From the NCBI RefSeq assembly GCF_000988165.1, contig NW_020169306.1, positions 26,075-90,074 of the forward strand: a DNA stretch of 64,000 nt. Direction: 5' to 3'. Below the pieces are notes generated by a model. That model worked only from the letters and a program-made list of their open reading frames with translations, made no database searches and had not been told where the DNA came from. A program made the translations under genes and the position numbers. This DNA is from Vairimorpha ceranae (taxonomy: Eukaryota; Microsporidia; Nosematidae). The stretch's first letter is position 1; each line of letters opens with the position of its first letter. Positions 9,701 through 20,785 of the stretch are shown in pieces.

Positions 9701-12700
9701 GTCCCTTTCCTAGGCGGTAGCTTCACGACACACCCCGATCACAAATATAGTTTTTTTAAGCCATAGTGTCTTTTTTTTCACAAGTTTTAGAGTAACATCA
9801 AGCCGTATATGTGTTATTCTCGCATTTAGCTTTGATTGCACTTGTATTTGGAAATCTGCCTTTCTCGTATTTATCTCACCTTTTAAGGTTTTCACGCTTT
9901 GTTATTCTCACTGTTTGGTTTATGGTAAATTTTTCTCTATATCATTGCTTAAATTGTTTCGCATACGTCCCTTCTGGACCATTCTGAATTATTAACTTGC
10001 TTATATCATCCTTAACTGCTTCCTGTTGTGTATACCGTAATCCTGTATGGTAGCTATTGTTATAACAAATACTCTGTTTACTAAATGTCTTTAAAATCTA
10101 TGCCTGGTGATTTTATTTGGCTTCTCGCAATGTTCCTATAACTTTTTTCGACTTTACCACTACTTTTATAGGCTTCTATGCCTACTTTCTATGTTTAATG
10201 TTCAGTTTGTTGCAAATTTTTTCATTCCTTTATCAACAAATTCTTTTCCGTTATGTGTAATTATTTCATCGGGTTTCTTTCGTTGTCGACGTAACACTTC
10301 TAAAAACTTAAGATTGTTGAATCGCTCTTGCTATTTAATAAACATGTTCATTACAGGCGGGTATGGTAATCAATCAAAACTAAAATATATTATTTTTTAT
10401 TCCTAAATTTAATTAGACCCAATGCAATTTTCTCTAGATACCTTGTCGCATTTACAAGGTCGCAACCACCTAATTTTTTTCTATTATTTATCTGTCATGT
10501 TTTAAATCCTTTCAATGTCTTCTAAAATCCTTTTTTACTCCAAGACAAAAGTATAGTTCTCTTAAATAATAGTAATCATTTTGTAGTCCTCTATTTTCAA
10601 GGCCTCGTGTGTCCTTTTAATTATACTGTTTCTATCTTTTTGTGGTAGAATTAATGCGCTCTAACCACTGTAAAGCTTCCAACATTCGATTCCATTTACA
10701 ACCTCAATGTGTTTGTTCGTTTTCCCTTCAATTTGCTTCTTAGTTTTTTCTTTTAAGCCTTCTTCGAGATTAATTTTACTTAAAGAATTTACTACTACTA
10801 AAACGCAAGGCTCAGTATATTTACTTTCAAAATCAAATTCTTGTATTTTCTCGATCCATCTATTAATTCTATTGTTATTAAAACAAGGTTTCTTTCTAAT
10901 CTCGTCAAGTGCTTTATGGTCGGTTTCAATCTTAAATTTCCATTCTTGAAGTTAATATTCAAATTTCTTTACGCCTCAAAATACTGCGTATGTTTCTTTT
11001 TCGCTAATTCCATATCGTTATTCTATAGGCGAGAACTTTTTAAAGTCTATTGTATTAGGACCCATTCATAAAGATCAATCTTTTGTAGCAAAAAAGTACC
11101 CGTGTTGTAGTTACTTGCGTCTGTTCTTAATAGAAATTTTTTTGTATAATCTGTTACTTAAGGTTCCCTACTTTTCTTACAATCTCTTTTGACCCATTAA
11201 ATTCTTTTTGATCTCGTCGATTCATTTATTTGCTTATTTTGGCCTTTTAAAGCGTCTGCCAAATGCAGTATAAGACCCACATAGTCTTTAATAAAATTTT
11301 TAAACCATCCAGTTAATCTTAAAAATTTTCTTAACTCCGAAATATCCTTTGGAATAAAAATTTCAACTGCTTAGTTTTGCTAATTTCAGATGGAGTGATT
11401 TCTTGCCTGTTTTAAATAACACCTGCCAATTTTATAGATTCGTGACAAAATTTTATTTTTCCGCTGTTTACTCTCATTTTATTTTAATTCAGCCATTTAA
11501 TACATTCTATAAGCACTTCATCATGTTTCCTTTTGGTATTTGCGTGGATTACGATATTTTCATGTATACTTCTATTCCTTTGCCTCTGTATTCATCAAAA
11601 ATTTAATCCATAGTTTTCTGAAGTAGCTGAAGAGAATTTTTAAATCTCATGACCATTCATATACTCTTTATTTAAACACAAACGTCGTTTTCTTTTTATC
11701 TCCTTCTTCTTTCTCAATACTGCAGAATCCATCCTTTAAATCGATAACTGAAAAATACTTTGTTCCTTGAGTATATCTAATGAAGTCTCTAATATTAGCT
11801 AGTTCATACTCATCTTTCTCGATCAAATCATTTAAAGCTATCAAATTGCTTAAAAGGCCAATTGATCCATTAAGTTTCTTTATGCTCTAAAAGAATTGCG
11901 CCATTCCGAGGGAGATCTCTGAATTATACCTCTAATTTCCAAAGATTTAATATATTTTCCGTATCCTTAATTAACGATCGGTTCACTTTTCGACCTCTTT
12001 TGATGATCTTTTTATCTGGTTCTTTATTGATTCTGCATTTTTCAACCCTACAGTATTCTGTTTCTCTTTCCTCTAATTCAAAGCATTCTAAAAATTTTCT
12101 TTTCAATTTCTCTAACGTCAAAACCTTACTGTTAAATATTTTTTCTCATCTTTTGCTATTTCTTTTTAGTCTTTATTTATTTTCTTTTAAAACATATTTA
12201 TCTTCTGTTAAAACAGCCTTTTAATTGTCGTGAAGGTATAAATAGATTAAACGTTTTGTTTTTGAAATAATCTTTATTTTTGCCTTCTCTTGCTAGGTTC
12301 TTTCTAACATAACGATCCTTACTTGAATGTCCCCTTTTACCACAAATATAAAATCCTATTCTCCTAAATAATCTATAACTACCTTCGTTCCTGACAACAT
12401 TCCTAGTGGTTTCTTGGTTCTTTTTCGTCAAATACTTCTCTACTTGCAGTATTAAGTTTTTGATGCTTTCTTCTTTTTGCTTTTGCTGCTCCCATAGCAA
12501 AATTTTCCCCTATAATCTTTCAACAATAATTTGCTATCTTTCTTCCACTTTCATATTCCTCTAAATAAATACTTTCAGTTCAAACGATGTTCTCTCATAC
12601 ATAATTTTTTTACACACCTCTTCAACAATCTTCGCCATAGTTAATTTGTATTGTAACAACTTAACCTCTGCAAAAATTATAGGCTCCTAGTCACAGTCAA

Positions 12701-12732
12701 CTCTTGTTGACTCGTTTTCTTTTGAGTTTACC

Positions 12733-12780
12733 ATATTATAGTTTCTAATAATTAGAGTTAAAATTATACAAATTCATAAC
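12733..12780. repeat. Terminal direct repeat of the gypsy element (5' side)
   Basis: Partner of the repeat at 9653-9700. On the element's own (minus) strand, the gag frame ATG (12734-12732) overlaps the inner edge of this repeat, leaving no conventional primer-binding site between LTR and gag. That again suggests truncation or an unusual LTR layout. Confidence 0.7.
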
Positions 12781-13012
12781 AAAATATGTAAAGAAGCAAA
12801 AACAATTTTAAGTTTTATGATTCCATTTCTTTAATTTATTTTAGATTTAAAAATTTAGCAGCCTAAAACAGAAATTAAAGCATAACTGGCCAAACAAATT
12901 TATTAAAAATCTTAATTATATAAGCACAAAAAAAACACAATTTAAATTATCCACTTGACATTAGATTTCTGTGGTATTTAAATTAAATTTTGCAAATTTT
13001 TATACCCATAAA

Positions 13013-14380
13013 ATGAACGTATTTACAGCCAACTTACATAAAAACGAAAAAAGGTGTATTTTGCTTTTTATTTGTTACATGTATACGTTATTGATTAATT
13101 TTACTATACTTCTGGCACAGTATAGATACAATTTATCGGTTTTGGCATCAAATACTACAACAATGGAAACTTCCTTTATTGTTAAGCTTTGTAATTTAGA
13201 TAATAATGATTCTGAAAGTATAGGAATTAATGATTCTGAAAGTATAGGTATTGATGATTCTAAAAGTATAGATGTTGACGATAATAAAAAATTAGTAGAT
13301 CCAGCAAAAAGAAAAAAAGTATCGAAATTATGGCGGCAAATTTTATTAAAATGGAAGTGGATAGTAGGTGGTGTATTCACAATATTATTATCATTTATTG
13401 TTATCTTTTGTGTAGCTTATGCAGGTGAAAATGTAAAAAGTTTAGTGCAAAAAAATGTACCCCATTCAAATTTAATGACAAATAGTACATCGCCTTTTGA
13501 TGCTGTAAATAATAACCAAAGCATAGTAATTAAATCTAAGAATTCAAGTATTTTCAAAAATTTCTTAAACGAACCCTGTTGTTCATGTAATTCTGGCTTT
13601 AATGCTTTGGAGTTTATGTTTGGTAAGCCTGAATATATTGAATTATATAAAAAAATTTACAAAAATGGTCCCTTATTCGTTGATACGAAAAATGTTGTAT
13701 ATAAAAATTGTATTAAAGAGCCGCATGAAGAAATGATTAAATTTTTGCTTAATTTGAGTGATAATTTGAAATCTACAGCTACTGTTGTAAATGCATTTTT
13801 AGTGCGAGAGATTCAAAATTCTACAGGAGATAAGCTTGGATTTTTTGATAATATAACAAAAAACGATATCATTGATTTTAACAAAGCCATCTCACAAGAT
13901 AATTGTCAAAATACCAAGAATGATTTAACAACTAGTTATTTTATAGATTTGTTTAAAAATGATTTTATATTCTCAAAAATGATATTTGTAAAAAAATATG
14001 ATCTTTATAATGAATCAGAAGATTATTTTTTTGAATTTTTAACGTTGTGGACACAACATGTTAAAAATATTAACAAGAAAAATGACGAAATAATCTGTAA
14101 ACTTTCGATTAATCGATATAAGTTAGCATTAGGAAAAATGCATGAATTGCTATCAAAAAAACTTAAAAACATGACAGTAGACCAAAAGTTAAAACTTGAA
14201 GATTTGTACCTAAAAATTTACAAATTGGATTCTATTATGTCAAAAATAACTGGTAAACTACATAAATTGTTTGGTATCGACAAGAGTCAACTACAAAATT
14301 TTAAAAATTCTAGTAATTATTTTGATATTCTGTTAGATATATTGTTATTTGGTACTTATCATGATCTTTTTGCTAAATGA
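13013..14380 (+). CDS. Hypothetical membrane protein
   Basis: 455 residues from the ATG at 13013, chosen because TATACCCATAA lies just before it. An upstream GTG would extend the frame but is not credible. Residues about 15-36 (CILLFICYMYTLLINFTILL) form a first hydrophobic segment and about 120-142 (WIVGGVFTILLSFIVIFCVAY) a clear transmembrane helix. Between them lies a short imperfect repeat of NDSESIGI units near residues 62-85. The 310 residues after the second helix are hydrophilic and helical with paired Cys (CCSCNSGF near 190), consistent with an extracellular or luminal domain. An internal ATG at METSFIVKL could also start the protein. I do not recognise a family. Confidence 0.75.
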   Translation: MNVFTANLHKNEKRCILLFICYMYTLLINFTILLAQYRYNLSVLASNTTTMETSFIVKLCNLDNNDSESIGINDSESIGIDDSKSIDVDDNKKLVDPAKRKKVSKLWRQILLKWKWIVGGVFTILLSFIVIFCVAYAGENVKSLVQKNVPHSNLMTNSTSPFDAVNNNQSIVIKSKNSSIFKNFLNEPCCSCNSGFNALEFMFGKPEYIELYKKIYKNGPLFVDTKNVVYKNCIKEPHEEMIKFLLNLSDNLKSTATVVNAFLVREIQNSTGDKLGFFDNITKNDIIDFNKAISQDNCQNTKNDLTTSYFIDLFKNDFIFSKMIFVKKYDLYNESEDYFFEFLTLWTQHVKNINKKNDEIICKLSINRYKLALGKMHELLSKKLKNMTVDQKLKLEDLYLKIYKLDSIMSKITGKLHKLFGIDKSQLQNFKNSSNYFDILLDILLFGTYHDLFAK

Positions 14381-16558
14381 AGATCTACTCTTTATGTTAT
14401 TTTAAAACTTTATTAAAAAGCACTAATAAAATTTTTAATATTAATTAAAAGTAAAAATGTATTTTTAAAATCTTAAAAATTGGCAAATAACTTATGGAAA
14501 TGTACAAACGACATAAGGCTTTTAAAACTATTAGGGATATAAACATTTAGGATTATTTGAAAGTGCATAAAGTAAAACATGTACAAAAAATATAGAAAAA
14601 TCATAAAACAGGTAAAATATATGTTTAATATTAAAGTTTAATTGCAAAAAAGTAACTGTGGCAACAAACCAACATGCACTGTCACTGGCGAACTACTACA
14701 AAAAATGATTTAATACTAAATGCAATAATTATTAAGAGGTTGAAAAAGAGTTGGAATAATTTCTTGAATATCACATCTGCTAACAGCCATCGTGTAAATA
14801 ATTACATAACATAAATTAAAGTTTTTTATTGGAAGATTTTAATTGAGTATTTTGTTTGATAACAAATTAAAAAGACTATTTAAGGAGCTTTTTTTAAAAC
14901 TATTTATTAAAAGGTTTATGAAATTAAATGTGTTAATTAAAAAACCTGTGGTTCTATTATTGAAAAATATTAAAAATGAAAGACATGACTGATATTTCTG
15001 CAGAAACATTATACATTTTTAAGAAAAGAGCTGGGAAGATATAATACAAATACAGGCTTTAAGAGTGAAAGAACATTAATACAAATTTAACACAACTTAG
15101 AAAACTCTAACAATCGATGCTTTATTAGAAGATTAATATTATACACAAAAAATAAGATTAATACACATTTTTAAGAATATTATTATTATTACAGTTAAAA
15201 TTTATATTACAGATTTAATATATAACTGTGATATTGTTTATCACAGTTATATATTTAACTTTCTTTGCCATAGATAATTATTTTTATTTCTACCCTTCGG
15301 AATTACGAAGAAAAAAAACTATTATCTGATAAATTATTTGACCTAAAATAAAATATCTTTAGTTACAGTAATATCAAATTAAAACTATTGACTTTCTAAA
15401 TAAAATTTTTATAGTGAAACCTCGAAAAAATTAACAATACACAGTTATCCATGCTTTAAAAGTACACATTTTTTTTGGTGGAGAACCGTTAAAGTTCTCT
15501 TATTAAGAATCTTAGACGATTTATTATAAGATTAAGATTTATAGGCTTGGCGTGTCGTTCTTATGTGATTTAAAAAATAAGCCTATATTTTCTAGTAATA
15601 ATTCTTTCGGGCACAATACAAGGTTTTAAATAAAAGGCTGCGCTGTATAGCTGAGATCGTTTTTTCACATCTAGTCGCCTACCTGTCAGTATTGTCAAAA
15701 ATTTAAAAAAGACTTTATTTTGTCCTTATAATATTATTTTTTACCTCCATTTAAAACTACTATTCATGCTGAAATTTCTATACATTTGCCATTGCAAATT
15801 CTTTTGCTCTTTGTATTGCAACGTTTTATAATAAATTTTTATAAACAACAGTTATTTAAAAACAATATTGCATTAAATATTTAATGTCAACATTTTTTGT
15901 AGTTAAATAAAAAAAAATAAAAGTTTGTTGTAAAAAATAAAAACATTAAAAGAAGAAAAACCACCAGGCCACCAAAAACTCCACTGTAAAAACAAAACAT
16001 TAATGTTGCGCTTGCATGCCAGCATACCTTTACGGCCTTGCTTATAGGAGAAAAGAGAGTCCTCAAGAATACATTATTCTTGGTCCACTTAAAGACCATC
16101 TCTCACCTTAAGTGAGTTTACAGAACAACATCGCCTAGCTCAATACATCAATTAAGAACACAACTCAGTTCAGCGAAGTGGTAAAGCAATAGTATTATGC
16201 CCAACCCCTCCCAAGTCAAATGCAGTTAATTAATTATTTTTTATTTATATAGATGTTAAGTAAAATATAAGAATAAATTTAAAAAATATGTTTTTTATAG
16301 TCTTAAAAGATTGTCTTGACTAGTTGTGTACTAAAATATTGTAGTGCTTGGTTTCTAAAAAAACAAGTTGATTTTTTTTTAAAAAATTAATTCTCCTAAG
16401 CTTCATAAAAAAAATATTTGTATTTAATAATTAAATTTAATTAAAAAAATTATACTCAAAAGAGTTTTGGATTTCAAAACGTTGTGATATTAAATTTTAA
16501 AGCTCTCTTTCTGATCTAATTTAAAAATATAAACAAATCATTTTACTAAAATAATAAT
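14381..16558. other. Intergenic, 2.2 kb, with a hairpin and a GC-richer patch
   Basis: No gene seen. There is a 17-bp hairpin at 15217-15255 (listed separately) and a shorter inverted pair (TATAGGCTT near 15540 and AAGCCTATA near 15581). A stretch near 15960-16230 is markedly less AT-rich. On the minus strand it gives broken readings such as FDLGGVGHNTIALPL and KVCWHASATLM, which look like eroded coding sequence. I could not assign it to a gene, an rRNA or a transposon. Confidence 0.45.
15217..15255. repeat. Perfect 17-bp-stem hairpin, 5-base loop
   Basis: AATATATAACTGTGATA at 15217-15233 is exactly reverse-complementary to 15239-15255, with loop TTGTT. It contains the mixed-sequence core AACTGTGATA, so it is not a simple AT artefact. 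It lies far from any gene. It could be a remnant of a foldback element or a non-coding RNA stem. Confidence 0.7.
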
Positions 16559-18544
16559 TTATTTTTCTTCATTCGTTTCTTTATCTTCATTTCCCTTTTC
16601 ATTATTTTTTTCTTCAGACACTTCTTTTTCCGCATCCTCAGATGTTTCATTTTTCTTATTTTCAAGTTCTTGAGCTCGTAATTTTTCCTCTTCTTCTTCT
16701 TGTTTCATTTTCTTCAATTCTTCCTCTGCTCTTACAATTGCAGCATCAAAATCGTTTTTTAATGCATCAAAAGGCGATTTGTCAAAATTTGAAGCAGTAA
16801 ATAAATCTAATCGTAAATTTTTATCAAAAGCTTCAAGTTTATAATAAATTCCTTGTAATTTAAAATAAGAAGGTGTCGATTTTTTGGCAAATTTATCTTT
16901 ACATTCATTTATAGATGTTTTCATATTAACAATTTCTTCCTTAATACTACTTTCCAATCCCTCTAATTTTTTACTAACAAAATCCAACTGTTTAATTACG
17001 TCATCTCGCACTTTCACCTCCTCTTCAATTTCAGAAACTGAAGGAATATCAAACAAGTCCATAGCAACCTTTTTAACTATTTCTTCATCTTCTTCATTAA
17101 AAAGCTCCTGCAAATTTCCAGTTATAGCATTTAATAAATTCATAGCCATGGTTTCTAATTCATTTCTCATATGTCCTATTTTTTCAATATTGGTTTCAAG
17201 AAGTCGATATCTTTCTTCTGTATTAATCAATTCTTCTTTTTGATCCGAAGACATTTCAAATGTTGTATATTTGTAATCAATATCTTTATCATCTACCTTT
17301 ACTGATTTAACATCAATAAATCCAAGTTTATTAACTTCTATAGTAATTTTTACTGCTTCTACTTTATCAGAGGATTCTTTATTTATTTGTAAATCTCCAA
17401 TCTTAAGTACATCTTCGAATATTTCTAAGTTAAATGCATCCTTCTGTTTGTACGTAACACATTTAGATGTTCCTATTAAATCTGTTTTTTTTAATATTTC
17501 TGTAGATTTTTCCGCGTTTTCTAATTTTATTGAAATGCTTCTACCAATAATATCATTCATTTTAAATTTATTAGAAACTACAGAACAAGCTAGTCCCAGT
17601 GCTGTACCAATAGCACATGATTCTGTTAAATCTAAAGTAGATTGAATATCTAATTTATCACTTAAAATATTTTTAACTAAAAATGAAGATGAATTACCCC
17701 CTGTAATTTCTGTTACTAATTTAGTATCAGATTCTTTTATGACATCATTAATAAAATTAGTTAATTTATTAGTACTTTCTTTACATGCTACAATGTATTC
17801 TTCTTGGGTAACTTGTATGTTAATTGGCGTTTCATTAATATAAATCTGTATATTAGCCACTTCCGCAGAATTTAACACTGTTTTTAACTTTTCAAGATGT
17901 CTTAAAATATTTTCTTTGCATATTATTTTATCTGGAATGCTATATTTTCGCATAATTAAATTAATTAATTCATTGTCAAAATTTTGCGCACCCACCTTTA
18001 TATTATTTATGTACAAAGGTGTTAATACAAAATCTTTATAAGTAAAAATACCTGCTTCTGTTTTTGCGTGACCAAAATCCAAAATCATAAACTTTTCTGG
18101 TATTTTCTCTCTACGAAGACAAGCAAACATTGCTATAGCAGTAATGTCATTAAAAAACCTTTCTAATTTCATATTACAACATTTCATAATATCAGCCAAA
18201 AATTTTCTATCTGTGTACGTACAATAAGAAGGAATAGATACACAAATAGAAGGAGCTCCTCTAGTATTATTTTTTATTATCCTATCGAGATACTTCATAA
18301 ACATCATGTAAGCTTGGCAATTTTCAGATTTTGATAAATCATCCCTAAAATTTCTGTATCTTAAATTTATGCTTCCTTCATGTTCACCAGTAATACTGTT
18401 ACCGAACTTTCTTATAGGAGAAGTAAGTTCTAAAAGTGTAGGAATAGCTCTTTTGCCCTGTTCGTCTCCTAAAATTTTACCATTATCTTTTGATGATGCT
18501 AGTGTAGTTTTGTAAGATCCAAAATCGATGCCTAAAAATTCCAT
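16559..18544 (-). CDS. Hsp110/Sse1-type Hsp70-family chaperone
   Basis: 661 residues from the ATG at 18544, which sits 3 bases after CCCCTC. Reading from the upstream TTG would add four residues and is not credible. The N-terminus GIDFGSYKTTLAS is the Hsp70 phosphate-1 loop in its diverged Hsp110 form. ILDFGHAKTEAG near residue 175 is the phosphate-2 region and ITGGNSSSFLVKNIL near 300 the adenosine-binding motif. The substrate-binding beta domain is short. A long helical lid runs from about 440 to 600, followed by a Lys/Glu-rich tail from about 610, as in Sse1. Hsp110 proteins are nucleotide exchange factors for cytosolic Hsp70 and also hold unfolded chains. Yeast Sse1 is 693 residues, so the length fits. 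No ER signal or retention motif is present, which argues against Lhs1. Confidence 0.85.
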   Translation of the reverse strand: MEFLGIDFGSYKTTLASSKDNGKILGDEQGKRAIPTLLELTSPIRKFGNSITGEHEGSINLRYRNFRDDLSKSENCQAYMMFMKYLDRIIKNNTRGAPSICVSIPSYCTYTDRKFLADIMKCCNMKLERFFNDITAIAMFACLRREKIPEKFMILDFGHAKTEAGIFTYKDFVLTPLYINNIKVGAQNFDNELINLIMRKYSIPDKIICKENILRHLEKLKTVLNSAEVANIQIYINETPINIQVTQEEYIVACKESTNKLTNFINDVIKESDTKLVTEITGGNSSSFLVKNILSDKLDIQSTLDLTESCAIGTALGLACSVVSNKFKMNDIIGRSISIKLENAEKSTEILKKTDLIGTSKCVTYKQKDAFNLEIFEDVLKIGDLQINKESSDKVEAVKITIEVNKLGFIDVKSVKVDDKDIDYKYTTFEMSSDQKEELINTEERYRLLETNIEKIGHMRNELETMAMNLLNAITGNLQELFNEEDEEIVKKVAMDLFDIPSVSEIEEEVKVRDDVIKQLDFVSKKLEGLESSIKEEIVNMKTSINECKDKFAKKSTPSYFKLQGIYYKLEAFDKNLRLDLFTASNFDKSPFDALKNDFDAAIVRAEEELKKMKQEEEEEKLRAQELENKKNETSEDAEKEVSEEKNNEKGNEDKETNEEK

Positions 18545-19385
18545 TCTGAGGGGCAAAAAAAATATTTTTTTATATTTTAAAAAATTCTAGAAAATTCATG
18601 AAAAATCATATAAATAATTGGAATTGACTTTTTTTCACTAAATGTGTAAAAATTTTAAAAAAATTGTTAGTAAATTTATTTAACTATATAATTGTAATGC
18701 TTTGTTACAAAAATTATTGATGAAGCTTACAACTTTATTCATTACTAAAAATAGATTAGTTTAAGGATTACAAGAAAATATTTTAAAAAGTGTAAAAACA
18801 ATTAATTTAATATTTTAAATATAAAGTAAATAGATATTTTATGATTTAAATAAGTGTTAAATGTTTTATTAAACGTGCATAAATAGTTTAATCTTTATTA
18901 AATTGTTTATATTTATAATTCCTTATTAATAATTCTTAATCAAGATTTTTTAATATAATTAAATTCTTTACTGAATATACAAGATTTGTATAATAAACAC
19001 TTTAGAACAGATGAATTAAATATGTTTATTAATTGTATCAAAAGTATTTAATTAAAAGCAAAAACATAATATTATCTAAATGATAAATTTAATATAAATA
19101 TAAAAAGCCTTTTTTTGTAACAACAATATTAATAATTCATTCTATTTTATGTGTATTTAACTAAAATATAGCAGTAATCAAATAAAAATTAAGAATGAGA
19201 ATGTGTTAAAGCCATTTTACCTGAAAGAAAATAATTTAAAATAATATTAATTTACCAAATACACTATATTTGAGATATTTTTGAAAAATGAACTTTAAAA
19301 AATAAATAATTATTATTATGCTTTTTTGTAAATAAATTAAACTATTTTTTAAAAAAGTATAAAAGCATCAAAATATTCCCACTCT
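18545..19385. other. Intergenic, nothing recognised
   Basis: AT-rich divergent intergenic region between the Hsp110 gene and a secreted-protein gene. Only the CCC-type start motifs at its two ends are evident. Confidence 0.5.
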
Positions 19386-20195
19386 ATGAATATTTTGTAT
19401 TTATTTTCTCTGAATTTCTGTACAAATCAATTTCCGGTAAATTACGAACCACTTACTTACGATGGCTTAAGAAATATTTTGTCAGGATTTACTAATCATT
19501 TTCTCCAGCATGTCGCCGATAGCGAAGAAAGAACTTTAAAGTATATTAATAAGACATTGGAATCTAAATTTAAAGATGAAATGGAATTACATACAAAATT
19601 ATTGGATACAATGTGTAAGTTTAAGAAAAAAGAACAGGAAAGAGGAAAAAATGATTCTATGGCACTACTGATACCATTGTTAAAAGCAATGAAAATAGAA
19701 AACACCGATAATGTACTACTAAGCTTATTAACTAGTAAAGGTGCCGATAATAAAATGCTACCCTTTCTAATTCATTTAATGTCATCAGGCGGGACAACGA
19801 CTCGAAGTCAACAGCAACCAAACCAGAATATACTTTTAACTACCTTGTTAAGCCGATTAGATGAGGATGGAGATAATGACAAAACACTTTTAAATTATTT
19901 GTTATACCAGACACTATCAGAAAAGCAAGATCAAACATGTCCTGTGACAAATCAAAATCCTAATTTATATGGACCCTCAACAAGTAGTGCCCCTTTTATT
20001 CCACCTACGATTTATGGCCCATCACTAAATGTAAATCCTCCGCCTACAGTTACCTACGGCCCATCACCTGCTGTTAATCGTGATCAATGCTTTCCCAATG
20101 TAGCAACATCTTGTCCGCCGTTTCAAGAATCATGTCCTTTAAATCAGGGCATAGAAACACGGGAATATGGTAAAAACTATGGCCGTAGACCTTGA
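19386..20195 (+). CDS. Secreted protein with YGPS repeats
   Basis: 269 residues. TTCCCACTCT directly precedes the ATG. A short N-terminal hydrophobic segment (NILYLFSLNFC) is a likely signal peptide. Residues 25-185 are helical and charged. The C-terminal 90 residues are Pro/Gln/Cys-rich with three YGPS motifs (NLYGPSTSS, TIYGPSLNV, TYGPSPAV) and Cys in CPPF and CPL contexts, ending in two arginines and a proline. Such Pro/Tyr repeats and paired Cys resemble spore-wall or polar-tube associated proteins, but I see no match to a known one. The middle of the protein (LLSRLDEDGDNDKTLLNYLL) resembles the end of the next gene's product (around KHDKKMHLLLYLL), so the two may be tandem paralogues. 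Confidence 0.75.
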   Translation: MNILYLFSLNFCTNQFPVNYEPLTYDGLRNILSGFTNHFLQHVADSEERTLKYINKTLESKFKDEMELHTKLLDTMCKFKKKEQERGKNDSMALLIPLLKAMKIENTDNVLLSLLTSKGADNKMLPFLIHLMSSGGTTTRSQQQPNQNILLTTLLSRLDEDGDNDKTLLNYLLYQTLSEKQDQTCPVTNQNPNLYGPSTSSAPFIPPTIYGPSLNVNPPPTVTYGPSPAVNRDQCFPNVATSCPPFQESCPLNQGIETREYGKNYGRRP

Positions 20196-20785
20196 TTTTA
20201 TTAAAATGTAAATATTTGTTATTCTGTTAATGTTTTATCATAAAATTTATTTAGTATGTAAATTAAATCACAAACTCATAAAATATACTCTTTCATTTCA
20301 AATAATGTAAATATATACAATAACTAAATATTTAATACTTTTTAATAAATTAAAATGCGTTGTTTCATAATTATAATTTATTAATATTTTTAATAAAATT
20401 TACAAAATTGACTAATTTTTTGAATAAAATAATTTTTTTATGTTTATTTTTCTGTATTTTTGCATATTTTTAAATTTTGCTGTACAGCTTTAATATATTT
20501 ACATCAATTTTTTTTCATAGAAAAACAATATAAATGTTACTTTTTCCTATTAGTATCTATTATTAAAAACTTTAAATTAATAATTAATTTTATTTACAAT
20601 TTTTACACATTTTTAATTTATTAATAAATATATTAATTTTTTAAAATATAAAATTTACAAACACTTTTTTTAAAAAAATATATTTTTACACCATTAAGTA
20701 AATAAAGTTAATGTAATTTTATATAGCTGTAAATTATTTTAAATAAACTTTATTTTTTTTTAAATATAAATACTCCTTTTTTTCT
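20196..20785. other. Intergenic, nothing recognised
   Basis: Extremely AT-rich spacer between the two putative secreted-protein paralogues. Confidence 0.5.

Larger units (their letters stand above)
9653..12780 (-). mobile_element. Dead Ty3/gypsy LTR retroelement
   Basis: The element lies on the minus strand. In shifting frames it shows, in gypsy order, a Gag with a degenerate zinc knuckle (CGKRGHSSKDR near 12330), reverse transcriptase (GIIQRSPSEWRNS near 11930 and FSVIDLKDGFCSIEKEE near 11720-11770, then VIHANTKRKHDEVLIEC near 11490-11540), RNase H (RTDASNYNTGTFLLQK near 11090-11140) and integrase (THNGKEFVDKGMKKFATN near 10210-10265). The RT-RNaseH-integrase order separates gypsy from copia. 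There are many stops and frameshifts; the knuckle has lost its first and last Cys, and the catalytic YxDD is not intact. Short direct terminal repeats bound it. The plus-strand open frames in this stretch are shadows. Confidence 0.85.

Noticed and set aside
10107..12224. Several plus-strand frames between 10.1 and 12.2 kb
   Set aside because: Shadows of the minus-strand gypsy pol region, hydrophobic because of T-rich codons.
12971..13012. GTG-initiated extension of the 13 kb membrane protein
   Set aside because: A CCC motif sits directly before the internal ATG at 13013, and GTG starts are not expected in this organism.
15887..16099. 70-codon minus-strand frame near the GC-richer patch
   Set aside because: No start motif and no recognisable domain. 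The other two frames of the same strand are equally protein-like, so the patch is listed as unassigned rather than as a gene.
18545..18556. TTG-initiated extension of the Hsp110 gene
   Set aside because: The added codons are the CCCCTC start motif; the ATG at 18544 starts exactly where the family's GIDFG block is expected.
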